A stretch of 49,612 nucleotides of DNA from Oscillibacter sp. (GCA_014799925.1 JAAVHC010000015.1:1-49612); one strand, 5' to 3'. Counted from the first letter of the stretch, positions 6,321-14,910 are shown. Numbers and translations: made by a program. Notes: generated by a model not told the origin, from the sequence alone.

Positions 6321-8204
6321 ATGAAAAAGCGGAAGAAACTGACTGCTCTGCTGCTGGCAATGGTCATGGTCCTCGGCCTGGCAGGGACCGCCTTCGCTGA
6401 GGAAGCAGAGTATACCGACGTGCCTGACTGGGCGAAAGAATATGTGGACGCCGTCACGGAGGCCGGCCTCATCGACGGCAAGACCGCCGCCACCTTCGCC
6501 CCCGGCGAAAACATGACCCGCGCGGACCTGGTGGAAGCTCTCTACCGCCTGGCCGGAAGGCCCGCCGTCAGCGGCGAAAACCCCTTCACCGATGTGGATA
6601 ATAACGCCGCTTATAAAAACGCTGTGATCTGGGCCAATCAGCAGGGCATTGTGGGCGGCAAGGACGCTGCCGGCACCGTATTCGATCCCACCGGCGATGT
6701 CAAGCGCCAGGAGATCGCCAAGATCCTCAACATCTTTGCCGCCAAGCAGATGAAGAAGGATTCCCTGATCAACCGCGTTGACGAGCTGTTCGGCTACCCC
6801 GACGCCGCCGACGTGGCGTCCTGGGCCAGGGAGTACATGAACTGGGCCGTGGCCAGCGAGTTCATCACCGGCACTACCGGAAATAAGCTGGATCCCAAGG
6901 GTACCGCTACCCGCGCCCAGGCTGCCGCCATCATCTGCCGTTACATGGACGATAACGCTACCGGTGACGCATCCAGGGACAACCCCCGCAACCAGGACAA
7001 CATCGGCGAGAACGAGCTGCTGGTCGTCAGCTTCGGCACCAGCTACAATGACAACCGCGTGGCCACCATCGGAGCCATTGAGAACGCGCTGGAGAAGGCG
7101 TTCCCTGACTACTCCGTCCGCCGGGGCTTTACCGCCAACATCATCATTGAGCATGTCAACCGCCGGGACGGCGAGACCATCGATGACGTGAAGGAGGCTC
7201 TGGACCGCGCCATCAAGAACGGCGTGAAGAACCTGCTGGTCCAGCCCACCCATCTAATGAACGGCTATGAGTACGGGGACCTGCGCAACCTGCTGGAGAA
7301 GAAATACGCGGATAAGTTCGAGACCATCACAATCGGTGCGCCCCTGTTGACCAGCGACGAGGATTTCAAAATTGTGGCCGAGGCTATGGTGAATGCCACT
7401 GCCAGCGCCGTCACGGACGATAAGACCGCCGTCTGCTACATGGGCCACGGCACCACCGCTGAGTCCAACAGCATTTACACCAAAATGCAGCAGATTCTGA
7501 AGGATGCCGGACATGACAACTACTTCATCGGCACCGTCGAGGCCGCTCCTACTGCCGAGGACCTGGTGGAGTTGGTCAAGGAGGGCGGCTATGAGAAGGT
7601 CATCCTGCGTCCCATGATGATCGTTGCCGGTGACCACGCCAACAATGACATGGCCGACGCGAACGATGAGGAGTCCTGGTACTCCGTGTTCTCAGCCGCC
7701 GGCCTCAGCGTCGAGTGCCAGATCAATGGCCTGGGTGAGATCGAGGCCGTCCAGCAGCTGCTGGTGGACCACGCCAAGAACGCCGTACTTCTGAGCGAAA
7801 CCGATATCAAGATGCAGTTCAACCCTGAGAATCCTGATAACGAGGAGACCGCGGAGCCCGAAACCAGGACGCTGGCCGACGGCACCTACACCATTGAAGT
7901 GCAGGTGGAGGGGATGTTCCGCGTCACCAAGTGCGTGCTGACCGTCAAGGGCGGCGAGATGACCGCCGTGATGACCCTCAGCGGCACCGGATACGACCAG
8001 ATGTATGTGGGCACCAAGGCCGAGGCCGAGAAGGCTGAGGAGGGGCTGATCGACTACGTGGCGGACGCTGAAGGCGCGTACACCTTTACCGTCTCTGTCG
8101 AAGCCCTGGACACTGAACTGGCCTATGCGGCCCATGCCGTCAAGTCCGGCAGCTGGTTTGACCGTGTGCTGACCTTTGTTTCTGATACAGCCAGGGCTGA
8201 GTAA
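6321..8204 (+). CDS. cbiK: Surface-anchored cobaltochelatase: signal peptide, three SLH domains, CbiK domain
   Basis: A 627-residue secreted protein. Residues 1-26 form a signal peptide ending in TAFA. Three SLH domains follow at about 30-70, 88-135 and 155-208; SLH repeats bind pyruvylated cell-wall polymers. Residues about 230-500 are CbiK: ELLVVSFGTSYNDNR, YMGHGT with His376, and PMMIVAGDHANNDM with His439, the two metal-site histidines of the family. CbiK inserts cobalt into sirohydrochlorin at the start of anaerobic B12 synthesis. Residues about 515-625 (from DGTYTIEV) form an extra beta-rich domain that resembles the end of the next protein. GGGAGGAA precedes the ATG. Secretion of an enzyme whose pathway is cytosolic is odd; the periplasmic CbiK of Desulfovibrio is the known parallel. 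Confidence 0.93.
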   Translation: MKKRKKLTALLLAMVMVLGLAGTAFAEEAEYTDVPDWAKEYVDAVTEAGLIDGKTAATFAPGENMTRADLVEALYRLAGRPAVSGENPFTDVDNNAAYKNAVIWANQQGIVGGKDAAGTVFDPTGDVKRQEIAKILNIFAAKQMKKDSLINRVDELFGYPDAADVASWAREYMNWAVASEFITGTTGNKLDPKGTATRAQAAAIICRYMDDNATGDASRDNPRNQDNIGENELLVVSFGTSYNDNRVATIGAIENALEKAFPDYSVRRGFTANIIIEHVNRRDGETIDDVKEALDRAIKNGVKNLLVQPTHLMNGYEYGDLRNLLEKKYADKFETITIGAPLLTSDEDFKIVAEAMVNATASAVTDDKTAVCYMGHGTTAESNSIYTKMQQILKDAGHDNYFIGTVEAAPTAEDLVELVKEGGYEKVILRPMMIVAGDHANNDMADANDEESWYSVFSAAGLSVECQINGLGEIEAVQQLLVDHAKNAVLLSETDIKMQFNPENPDNEETAEPETRTLADGTYTIEVQVEGMFRVTKCVLTVKGGEMTAVMTLSGTGYDQMYVGTKAEAEKAEEGLIDYVADAEGAYTFTVSVEALDTELAYAAHAVKSGSWFDRVLTFVSDTARAE

Positions 8205-8225
8205 GTCCTTCCCGCACAAAGCTAT

Positions 8226-8252
8226 GCGCCGCAGAGGCTTTCTCTGCGGCGC
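8226..8252 (+). promoter_or_regulatory. Intergenic hairpin after the surface chelatase gene
   Basis: GCGCCGCAGAG (8226-8236) and CTCTGCGGCGC (8242-8252) form a perfect 11-bp stem with a five-base loop and no U-run. It may protect or process the 5' mRNA segment, or weaken read-through into the rest of the operon. Confidence 0.6.
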
Positions 8253-8273
8253 TCCTTTAGGAGGAATCCATCC

Positions 8274-8975
8274 ATGAAATATATGAAAAAACAAATCCTC
8301 ACCCTGCTGGCCGCGCTGGCGATGCTCCTGCTGGCCGGATGCGGCGGCGATCAGGGCGGTGACGTTCAGAAGCCCGACGCGCCCGCCCCAAGCGAGGAGG
8401 TTACTCCTGTCCGGCCCGACGCGGTTGTACCGGAGGCTGAGCCTCCTGCGGAAACCCAGCCAGAGGTCCAGGAGCCGGCAGACAACCAGCAGCCGGACAG
8501 CGAACCGGCAGAAACCCAGGCCGGGGAATCCCCGGAGACAGACCCCGTCTCCGGGCCGGAAGCGGAACCGGTCCCTGATCCGGAACCGGCCCCCGAGCTG
8601 GAGCCTGCCCCCGAACCCGAGCCCGAGTCAGAACCGGAGCCTGCGGAAACCGTCCCGGAGGATGGTACCTACATCGCCTCCGTCACGCTGGAGGGCGGCA
8701 GCGGCCGGGCCACTGTGCAATCCCCCACTGTATTGCGCTGCGAGGACGGAAAGTTCTACGCCACTATCGTCTGGAGCAGCCCCAATTTTGACTACATGAA
8801 GGTAGATGGGGAGAAGTATCTTCCGACCAACACCGAAGGAAACTCCACTTTTGAGCTCCCCGTTGCCGCCTTCGACCAAAAGCTGGACGTCATCGCCGAT
8901 ACCGTGGCCATGAGCGAACCACATGAGGTGGAGTATACCCTGTTCTTCGACTCCGCCACCCTGCAAAAGCAGTAA
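8274..8975 (+). CDS. Lipoprotein with Pro/Glu-rich linker and C-terminal beta domain
   Basis: A 233-residue lipoprotein. The signal peptide ends in the lipobox LLAGC at about residue 22, so the mature protein should be lipid-anchored on the outer membrane face. Residues about 27-125 are a low-complexity linker rich in Pro, Glu and Ala with repeated PEPEPE-like units, suited to spanning the wall. Residues about 127-233 (from EDGTYIASVTLEGG) form a domain with the same layout as the C-terminus of the preceding chelatase: DGTY, a central D-G/G-G turn, then a S-P-N-F-D-Y-M or T-G-Y-D-Q-M strand. I infer a ligand-handling role, possibly tetrapyrrole or corrinoid binding in the manner of NEAT-type domains. 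That is unproven. The ribosome binding site is TAGGAGGAA. Confidence 0.75.
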   Translation: MKYMKKQILTLLAALAMLLLAGCGGDQGGDVQKPDAPAPSEEVTPVRPDAVVPEAEPPAETQPEVQEPADNQQPDSEPAETQAGESPETDPVSGPEAEPVPDPEPAPELEPAPEPEPESEPEPAETVPEDGTYIASVTLEGGSGRATVQSPTVLRCEDGKFYATIVWSSPNFDYMKVDGEKYLPTNTEGNSTFELPVAAFDQKLDVIADTVAMSEPHEVEYTLFFDSATLQKQ

Positions 8976-8985
8976 GGAGGCCCCT

Positions 8986-10152
8986 ATGAAGCGTTGGAAA
9001 ACAGCCGTCCTCCTGCTGGCGCTGCTTCTGTGCGCCTGCGGAGGTCCGCAGACCGCGCCGGACGCACCCGAACCGGCGGAAGTGCCTGCGCAGGCAGAGG
9101 TCCCGGCACTCTCATGGGATGATCTGGCCTGGGACGAACACCTGGAGCTGGCCTATGCCCAGAGCTTCGCCGTGGACTACGCCCAGGACGGCTTTGCCCG
9201 CATTACAATCGACAACATCGTCCATCTGTTGGTCCCGGAGGGAGCCGAGCCCCCGGCGGACACGCCGGAGGACGTGGTAATCCTGCGCCAGCCCCTGCAA
9301 AACATCTACTTACAGGCCACCGCGGCCATGGACTGCTTCCGCCAGCTGGATGCCATTGACGCCGTTACCCTCTCCGGAACCCAGGCGGACGGCTGGTATA
9401 TCCCGGAAGCCCGTCAGGCCATGGAGGATGGGCGGATGATTTACGCCGGAAAGTACAGCGCCCCGGACTATGAATTAATCGTATCCGAGGACTGTGATCT
9501 GGCGCTGGAATCCACCATGATCTATCACAACCCGGAGGTCAAGGAGCAGTTGGAACGGCTGGGCATTCCGGTACTGGTGGAGCGGTCCAGCTATGAAAGC
9601 CACCCGCTGGGCCGCATGGAGTGGATCAAGCTTTATGGCGTCCTTCTGGACAGGGAGGACGAGGCGGAGGCCTATTTTGACCGCCAGATCCAGCAGCTTG
9701 CTCCCGTCCTGGAGCAGGAGAATACCGGCAGGACGGTCGCTTTTTTCTCCGTGACCTCCAACGGGTCCGTCACGGTGCGAAAATCCGGGGACTACATCGC
9801 CAAGGCTATCGATCTGGCGGGCGGGGTGTACGTGTTCCCGGACCTGGCGGCGGATGAGAACGCCCTGTCCACCATGAATATCCAGATGGAGACCTTCTAC
9901 GATACCGCCAAGGATGCGGATGTGCTGATCTACAACAGCACCATTGAGGCCAATCTGGAGACCATCGACCAGCTGATTGCCAAGAGCGCCCCTTTGGCGG
10001 ATTTCAAGGCGGTGCAGAGCGGCGACGTGTGGTGTACCGGCAAGAGCATGTTCCAGGAATCCCAGTCGGTGGGCGAGATGATCCTGGACATCAATATCAT
10101 CCTGACCGGCGGGGAAGAAGGAAATCTGACCTACCTGCGCCGACTGAAATAA
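8986..10152 (+). CDS. ABC transporter substrate-binding lipoprotein (BtuF/FhuD type)
   Basis: A 388-residue lipoprotein. The ATG at 8986 follows AAGGAGG and opens a signal peptide with lipobox LCAC at about residues 14-17, so the longer upstream reading of this frame is not used. The rest fits the two-lobed, helix-bridged class of periplasmic-binding proteins serving FecCD permeases: an early strand I-D-N-I-V-H-L-L-V-P, a second-lobe segment A-E-A-Y-F-D-R-Q-I, and a C-terminal D-V-W-C-T-G-K. Substrates of this class are corrinoids, heme or siderophores. Sitting between a B12-regulated surface chelatase and the matching permease, it most likely captures a corrinoid or tetrapyrrole. Confidence 0.85.
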   Translation: MKRWKTAVLLLALLLCACGGPQTAPDAPEPAEVPAQAEVPALSWDDLAWDEHLELAYAQSFAVDYAQDGFARITIDNIVHLLVPEGAEPPADTPEDVVILRQPLQNIYLQATAAMDCFRQLDAIDAVTLSGTQADGWYIPEARQAMEDGRMIYAGKYSAPDYELIVSEDCDLALESTMIYHNPEVKEQLERLGIPVLVERSSYESHPLGRMEWIKLYGVLLDREDEAEAYFDRQIQQLAPVLEQENTGRTVAFFSVTSNGSVTVRKSGDYIAKAIDLAGGVYVFPDLAADENALSTMNIQMETFYDTAKDADVLIYNSTIEANLETIDQLIAKSAPLADFKAVQSGDVWCTGKSMFQESQSVGEMILDINIILTGGEEGNLTYLRRLK

Positions 10153-10164
10153 CGGGAGGGCGCG

Positions 10165-11184
10165 ATGAAAAACGCCAGGTTCTTTCGATACTGTCTCTGT
10201 TTCGCTTTTCTGACCGCGCTGACAGCGGTACTGCTGGTGTGGAACATCAGCGCCGGGAGCGTGGACTTTACGCCGGGAGAAATTTGGAACGCGCTGTTCT
10301 ATGACCACGCCGGCATCATCTGGGGCATCCGGTTTCCCCGGGTGCTGGCCGCCGCGATCCTGGGCGGAGCATTGGCCGTGTCCGGATTTCTGCTCCAGAC
10401 ATTCTTTGCCAACCCCATTGCGGGTCCCTTTGTGCTGGGGATTTCCTCGGGAGCCAAGCTGACAGTGTCCCTGGTCATGGTGTTCTTCCTCAGCCAGGGC
10501 GTCGTTATCAGCTCCGCGGCCCTGATCGCAGGGGCGTTCATCGGTTCTATAGCGTCCATGGGGTTCATCCTGCTGCTTTCACGCCGGGTGAAGCAGATGA
10601 GTATGCTGGTGGTCAGCGGCGTGATGATCGGCTATATCTGTTCGGCTGTCACCGACTTTGTGGTGACCTTTGCCGACGATTCCAACATCGTCAATCTCCA
10701 TAACTGGTCCCTGGGCAGCTTCTCCGGCACTTCATGGGACAATGTGAGGCTCATGGCCTGGGTTGTGGGCGTGTCCCTGGGGCTCACCTTTCTGCTGTCC
10801 AAGCCCATCGGAGCCTATCAGATGGGGGAAGTCTACGCCCAGAACATGGGGGTAAACATCAAGCGGTTCCGGGTGGAGCTGATTTTGCTCTCCAGTGTGC
10901 TTTCCGCCTGTGTCACCGCCTTCGCGGGGCCGATTTCTTTTGTGGGCATTGCGGCGCCGCATCTGATCAAGGGACTGTTCCGCACAGCCAAACCTATTGT
11001 GATGATCCCCGCCTGCTTTCTGGGCGGCGCGGCTTTCTGCCTGTTCTGTGATCTGATCGCCCGCACGGCTTTCGCGCCCCGGGATATGTCCATCAGTTCC
11101 GTTACCGCCGTGTTTGGCGCGCCTGTCGTGCTGTACCTCATGGCCTCAAGACGGAGCGCGGCGGCGAGAGGGGGGAATATCTGA
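10165..11184 (+). CDS. FecCD/BtuC-family ABC transporter permease
   Basis: A 339-residue integral membrane protein, about 9-10 helices. It carries family signatures: R-F-P-R-V-L-A-A-A-I-L-G-G-A, GFLLQTFFANPIAGPFVLGI, and GPISFVGIAAPHLIK, the cytoplasmic loop that contacts the ATPase. It moves the substrate delivered by the upstream binding lipoprotein through the membrane. Its TGA overlaps the ATG of the ATPase gene (11182-11186). Substrate class (corrinoid, heme or ferric chelate) cannot be told from the permease alone. Confidence 0.93.
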   Translation: MKNARFFRYCLCFAFLTALTAVLLVWNISAGSVDFTPGEIWNALFYDHAGIIWGIRFPRVLAAAILGGALAVSGFLLQTFFANPIAGPFVLGISSGAKLTVSLVMVFFLSQGVVISSAALIAGAFIGSIASMGFILLLSRRVKQMSMLVVSGVMIGYICSAVTDFVVTFADDSNIVNLHNWSLGSFSGTSWDNVRLMAWVVGVSLGLTFLLSKPIGAYQMGEVYAQNMGVNIKRFRVELILLSSVLSACVTAFAGPISFVGIAAPHLIKGLFRTAKPIVMIPACFLGGAAFCLFCDLIARTAFAPRDMSISSVTAVFGAPVVLYLMASRRSAAARGGNI

Positions 11185-12308
11185 TGGAGGGTGTCCGCTT
11201 GCAAACGGAAAATCTCGCCGTTGGCTACAACGGCAAGGCGCTGATCCGGGATATCTGCCTGTCCCTGCGGCCCGGAGAGATCATGACCCTTATTGGCCCC
11301 AACGGCGCGGGAAAGTCCACTATTTTGAAAACCATCATCCAGCAGCTGGCTCTGGTCCAGGGTACGGTATACCTGAATGGCCGGGACATGGCGCGGCTCA
11401 CGGAGCGGGATATCTCCCAGCAAATGAGCGTCCTGATGACCAGTCATATCCACCCGGAACTGATGACCTGCGAGGACGTGGTGGCTACAGGCCGCTACCC
11501 TTACACCGGGCGGCTGGGCATTCTGACGAAAGAAGACAGGGAGAAGGTTGCCCAGTGCCTGGAGCTGGTCCACGCGTCTGCCCTGGCGGATCAGGATTTT
11601 TCCCGGATCAGCGATGGGCAGCGGCAGCGGGTGCTGCTGGCCCGGGCGCTGTGCCAGGAACCGGAGGTGCTGGTGCTGGACGAGCCAACGTCCTTTCTGG
11701 ACATCCGCCACAAGCTGGAGCTGCTGGCCATTCTGAAGGACATGGTCCGCTCCCGGCATCTGGCGGTGCTCATGAGCCTCCACGAGCTGGATCTGGCCCA
11801 GAAGGTCAGCGACTGGGTGGTCTGCGTCCACGGAGATGTGATCGAGCGTCAGGGACCGCCGGAAGAAATTTTTACCGCGGATTATATCATGCGGCTTTAT
11901 GGCGCGGCGCGGGGCAGCTATAACGCCTTGTTCGGGTCGTTGGAATTGGAACCCGTCCGGGGTGAGCCGGAGGTATTTGTCATCGGCGGCGGCGGAGCGG
12001 GGATCCCGGTCTACCGGCAGCTTCAGCGGCAGGGGATTCCCTTTGCCGCCGGAGTCCTGGCGGAAAACGATCTGGATTTTCCCGTGGCCCAGGCGCTGGC
12101 GGTGGAAGTCGTTTCGGAAAAAGCCTTTTGCCCGGTTGGAGAAGCTGCCTTTCAGCAGGCGGCGGCGGTCATGGAGCGGTGCGCAAGGGTGTTGTGCCCG
12201 CTGACAGTTTTCGGGCCGGTGAATGAAAAAAACCGCCGGCTCCGCGAACTTGCCTGGGAGGCCGGGAAGCTGGCGGAGGCGCAGCGGCAAGAAAGGCAGG
12301 TGCAGTAA
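11184..12308 (+). CDS. ABC transporter ATPase (BtuD/FecE type) with C-terminal extension
   Basis: A 374-residue protein. Residues 1-250 are a standard FecE/BtuD ATPase: Walker A GPNGAGKST (38-46), signature ISDGQRQRV (about 142-150), Walker B VLVLDEPTSFLD (about 163-174) and a switch His in SLHELD. Residues about 260-374 form an added domain starting EVFVIGGGGAGIPVYRQLQ, with a glycine-rich Rossmann-like opening. Comparable extensions are known on some archaeal and anaerobe corrinoid or heme ATPases. Their role is unclear; ligand sensing is a possibility. The end overlaps the beginning of the cbiD region. Confidence 0.93.
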   Translation: MEGVRLQTENLAVGYNGKALIRDICLSLRPGEIMTLIGPNGAGKSTILKTIIQQLALVQGTVYLNGRDMARLTERDISQQMSVLMTSHIHPELMTCEDVVATGRYPYTGRLGILTKEDREKVAQCLELVHASALADQDFSRISDGQRQRVLLARALCQEPEVLVLDEPTSFLDIRHKLELLAILKDMVRSRHLAVLMSLHELDLAQKVSDWVVCVHGDVIERQGPPEEIFTADYIMRLYGAARGSYNALFGSLELEPVRGEPEVFVIGGGGAGIPVYRQLQRQGIPFAAGVLAENDLDFPVAQALAVEVVSEKAFCPVGEAAFQQAAAVMERCARVLCPLTVFGPVNEKNRRLRELAWEAGKLAEAQRQERQVQ

Positions 12309-12312
12309 ATCT

Positions 12313-13461
12313 GTGGAAAAAGAGAACTTTTCACATTATATTCGCTGTGGACAAACCATGCTGCGCTGCGGGTACACCACCGGAACCTGCGCGGCGTTGG
12401 CGGCGGCCGGGGCCGCAAGGCTCCTGTTGAGCGGGGAGATTCCATCGGTAGTTTCCCTCGTGACGCCAAAGGGGCTGGAGGTCACGGCGCCGCTTGCGGA
12501 AGCCGTCCTTCTGAACGGAGGTACCGCCGCCCGCTGCGCCGTCCGGAAGGACGGCGGAGACGACCACGATATCACCAGCGGGATGCTGGTCTGTGCCACG
12601 GTAGAAAAAAGCACGCTCCCCGGCGTTCGGATCGACGGCGGCGAGGGAGTAGGCCGGGTGACCAGGCCTGGACTTGACCAGCCCGTAGGCGCGGCGGCAA
12701 TCAACCATGTTCCGCGGCGGATGATCGAGGAGCAGGTCCGGTCGGTCTGTGACGAGCTTTGCTGCGACGGCGGCATGGAGGTCACCATATCCATCCCCGG
12801 CGGAGCCGAGGCGGCGGCAAAGACCTTCAATCCCATGCTGGGCATCACCGGCGGGTTGTCAATTCTCGGCACCTCCGGCATTGTGGAGCCTATGAGCGAA
12901 CAGGCTATCGTGGACACCATCGCGGTGCAGCAGCGGCAGGCCGCCGCAAGCGGCGCAAAGGAACTGATCTTAACGCCGGGAAATTACGGCGGGGACTTTT
13001 TGCGGGATACGGGGCTTGACCGGGCCGGGGTCCCGGTGGTCAAGTGCTCCAATTTTATTGGGGACGCGCTGGACATTGCCGTCAGCCTGGGATTTGCCCG
13101 GGTGCTCTTTGTGGGGCATATCGGGAAGCTGGTCAAGCTGGCCGGGGGCGTTATGAACACCCACTCCCGCTATGCGGACTGCCGCACGGAGCTGATCTGC
13201 GCCCATGCGGCCATCTGCGGGGCGGATGCCGCCCTCTGCCGCAGTCTGATGGCGTGCGCCACCACGGATGCGTGCATTGCGCTTCTGGATGCCGCCGGAC
13301 TGCGGGAGATGGTAATGGCAAGCCTGCTGGAGGCCGTCCAGCGGCATTTGGAGCATCGGACGGCGGGCAGCTGTGAGATAGGCGCGGTGATGTTCTCCAA
13401 CGTATATGGCCTTTTGGGCGTGACAGAGAAAGCAAAGGAGATTTTGGAGCAATGGAAATGA
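12313..13461 (+). CDS. cbiD: Cobalt-precorrin-5B C1-methyltransferase CbiD
   Basis: CbiD adds the C1 methyl group during ring contraction in anaerobic cobalamin synthesis, in the cytosol. LRCGYTTGTCAALAAAGAA is the characteristic CbiD opening, and the later blocks (VRIDGGEGVGRVTRPGLDQPVG broken by small insertions, LTPGNYGGDF, FVGHIGKLVKLAGGVMNTH) match throughout. I chose GTG 12313 (382 residues, AGGCAGG about 11 bases upstream). The frame is open further up inside the ATPase gene, and ATG 12358 is the alternative. It overlaps the next gene by ten bases. Confidence 0.95.
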   Translation: MEKENFSHYIRCGQTMLRCGYTTGTCAALAAAGAARLLLSGEIPSVVSLVTPKGLEVTAPLAEAVLLNGGTAARCAVRKDGGDDHDITSGMLVCATVEKSTLPGVRIDGGEGVGRVTRPGLDQPVGAAAINHVPRRMIEEQVRSVCDELCCDGGMEVTISIPGGAEAAAKTFNPMLGITGGLSILGTSGIVEPMSEQAIVDTIAVQQRQAAASGAKELILTPGNYGGDFLRDTGLDRAGVPVVKCSNFIGDALDIAVSLGFARVLFVGHIGKLVKLAGGVMNTHSRYADCRTELICAHAAICGADAALCRSLMACATTDACIALLDAAGLREMVMASLLEAVQRHLEHRTAGSCEIGAVMFSNVYGLLGVTEKAKEILEQWK

Positions 13462-14150
13462 GAAAGGGCGTTCTCTACGGGGTCAGCGTTGGTCCCGGCG
13501 ACCCGGAGCTGCTGACTTTGAAAGCGCTCCGCGTCCTGCAAGAATGTTCCGTTATCGCCGCGCCGCAGACCAGAAGCGGCGAGACATTGGCGCTGGACAT
13601 TGTCCGGCAGGCGGTCAGCTTAGAGGGGAAAACGGTCCTGCCGCTGTACTTTCCTATGGGACAGGACAGATCCCGCTGGTCTGCCGCTCACGAACAGGCG
13701 GCGGAGGAAATCTGCGCCCACCTGGACGCCGGACGGGACGTGGCCATGCCCAATCTGGGCGACGTGTCCATTTACTCTACCTTCGGCTACCTGATGGAGC
13801 TCCTGCATCAACGGGGATATGAGGCCGTTATGATCCCGGGGGTGCCCAGCTTCTGCGCTGCGGCGGCGCGGCTGGGGAGCGTCCTCGTCAGCGGCGATGC
13901 CCCGCTGCATATCATCCCCGCCAACAGTGAACCGCTGCCGTCACTGCTGGAGCTGCCGGGGGCCAAGGTTCTGATGAAGGCCGGACGGGACCTTCCGCAG
14001 ACCGTCCAGGCCCTGCGGGAAGCCGGGCAGCTGGAACGGGCCGCGATGGTGGAGAATTGCGGCCTGCCAAACGAAAAGATCTATCCAAAGCTGGAACCGA
14101 CAGCGGAGAAAGCCGGATATTTTACAACCATACTTATAAAGGAGCGGTAA
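13452..14150 (+). CDS. cbiL: Precorrin-2 / cobalt-precorrin-2 C20-methyltransferase
   Basis: A 232-residue SAM-dependent methyltransferase of the tetrapyrrole methylase fold. GVSVGPGDPELLTLKALRVL is the N-terminal SAM-binding loop, NLGDVSIYSTFGYL the second motif and PGVPSFCAAAARLG the third. The D-V-S-I-Y-S-T pattern and position after cbiD identify CbiL, which methylates C20 of cobalt-factor II. It starts inside the end of cbiD (ATG 13452), so the two are probably translationally coupled. Confidence 0.93.
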   Translation: MEMRKGVLYGVSVGPGDPELLTLKALRVLQECSVIAAPQTRSGETLALDIVRQAVSLEGKTVLPLYFPMGQDRSRWSAAHEQAAEEICAHLDAGRDVAMPNLGDVSIYSTFGYLMELLHQRGYEAVMIPGVPSFCAAAARLGSVLVSGDAPLHIIPANSEPLPSLLELPGAKVLMKAGRDLPQTVQALREAGQLERAAMVENCGLPNEKIYPKLEPTAEKAGYFTTILIKER

Positions 14151-14151
14151 C

Positions 14152-14910
14152 ATGGTGCATTTTGTGGGAGCAGGGCCGGGCGCGCCCGACCTGATCACCC
14201 TGCGGGGCGCGGAGCTTCTGCGGCAGGCGGACGTTGTCATTTATGCGGGCAGTTTGGTCAATCCGGCGCTTCTGGAGACAGCGCGGGAGGACTGCCGTGT
14301 TTACAACAGCGCGGAAATGACGCTGGAGCAGGTGATTGCCGTCATGGACGAAAATCGGAGCAGGGACGTGGTGCGTTTACATACGGGGGACCCCTGCCTG
14401 TACGGAGCCATCCGGGAGCAGATGGAGGAACTGGACCGTCTGGGCATCCCCTGGGACGATACGCCCGGGGTATCCAGCTTCTGCGGCGCGGCGGCGGCGC
14501 TGGGTGCGGAGTACACCCTGCCCGGCGTCAGCCAGACGGTGATCATCACCCGCATGGCCGGGCGCACGAGCGTACCCGAATCGGAGAGTCTGGAGCTCCT
14601 GGCGCGGCACGGCGCATCTATGGCGGTGTTCCTGTCGGCGGGAATGCTGGACCAGATTCAGGAATCCCTCCTGCAGGGCGGCTATGGGTCGGATACCCCG
14701 GCAGCCATCGTATACAAAGCCACCTGGCCGGATGAACGGATCGTACGCTGCACAGTGGGGACGCTGGCCCAATCGGGTCAGGAGGCGGGCATCCGGAAAA
14801 CCGCCATGATCCTGATTGGCGGCTTCCTCTCCGGCGGCTGCGAGCGGAGCAAGCTGTATGACCCCGCCTTCACCACGGAATTCCGGGAAGGGGCCGGGTC
14901 ATGCATCTGA
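14152..14910 (+). CDS. cbiF: Cobalt-precorrin-4 C11-methyltransferase
   Basis: 252 residues with the tetrapyrrole methylase plan: VHFVGAGPGAPDLITLRGAE at the start, V-I-Y-A-G-S-L-V, RLHTGDPCLYGAIREQM, and DTPGVSSFCGAAAALG. The G-A-G-P-G-A-P-D-L-I-T-L-R-G opening together with H-T-G-D-P identifies CbiF/CobM. It transfers a methyl group to C11. RBS AAAGGAGCGG lies just upstream, and the gene begins one base after the cbiL stop. Confidence 0.94.
   Translation: MVHFVGAGPGAPDLITLRGAELLRQADVVIYAGSLVNPALLETAREDCRVYNSAEMTLEQVIAVMDENRSRDVVRLHTGDPCLYGAIREQMEELDRLGIPWDDTPGVSSFCGAAAALGAEYTLPGVSQTVIITRMAGRTSVPESESLELLARHGASMAVFLSAGMLDQIQESLLQGGYGSDTPAAIVYKATWPDERIVRCTVGTLAQSGQEAGIRKTAMILIGGFLSGGCERSKLYDPAFTTEFREGAGSCI

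Noticed and set aside
12223-12312. Longer start of cbiD inside the ATPase gene
   Set aside because: The extra 30 residues are Arg/Lys/Ser-rich shadow sequence, and cbiD homology begins later. GTG 12313 was preferred.
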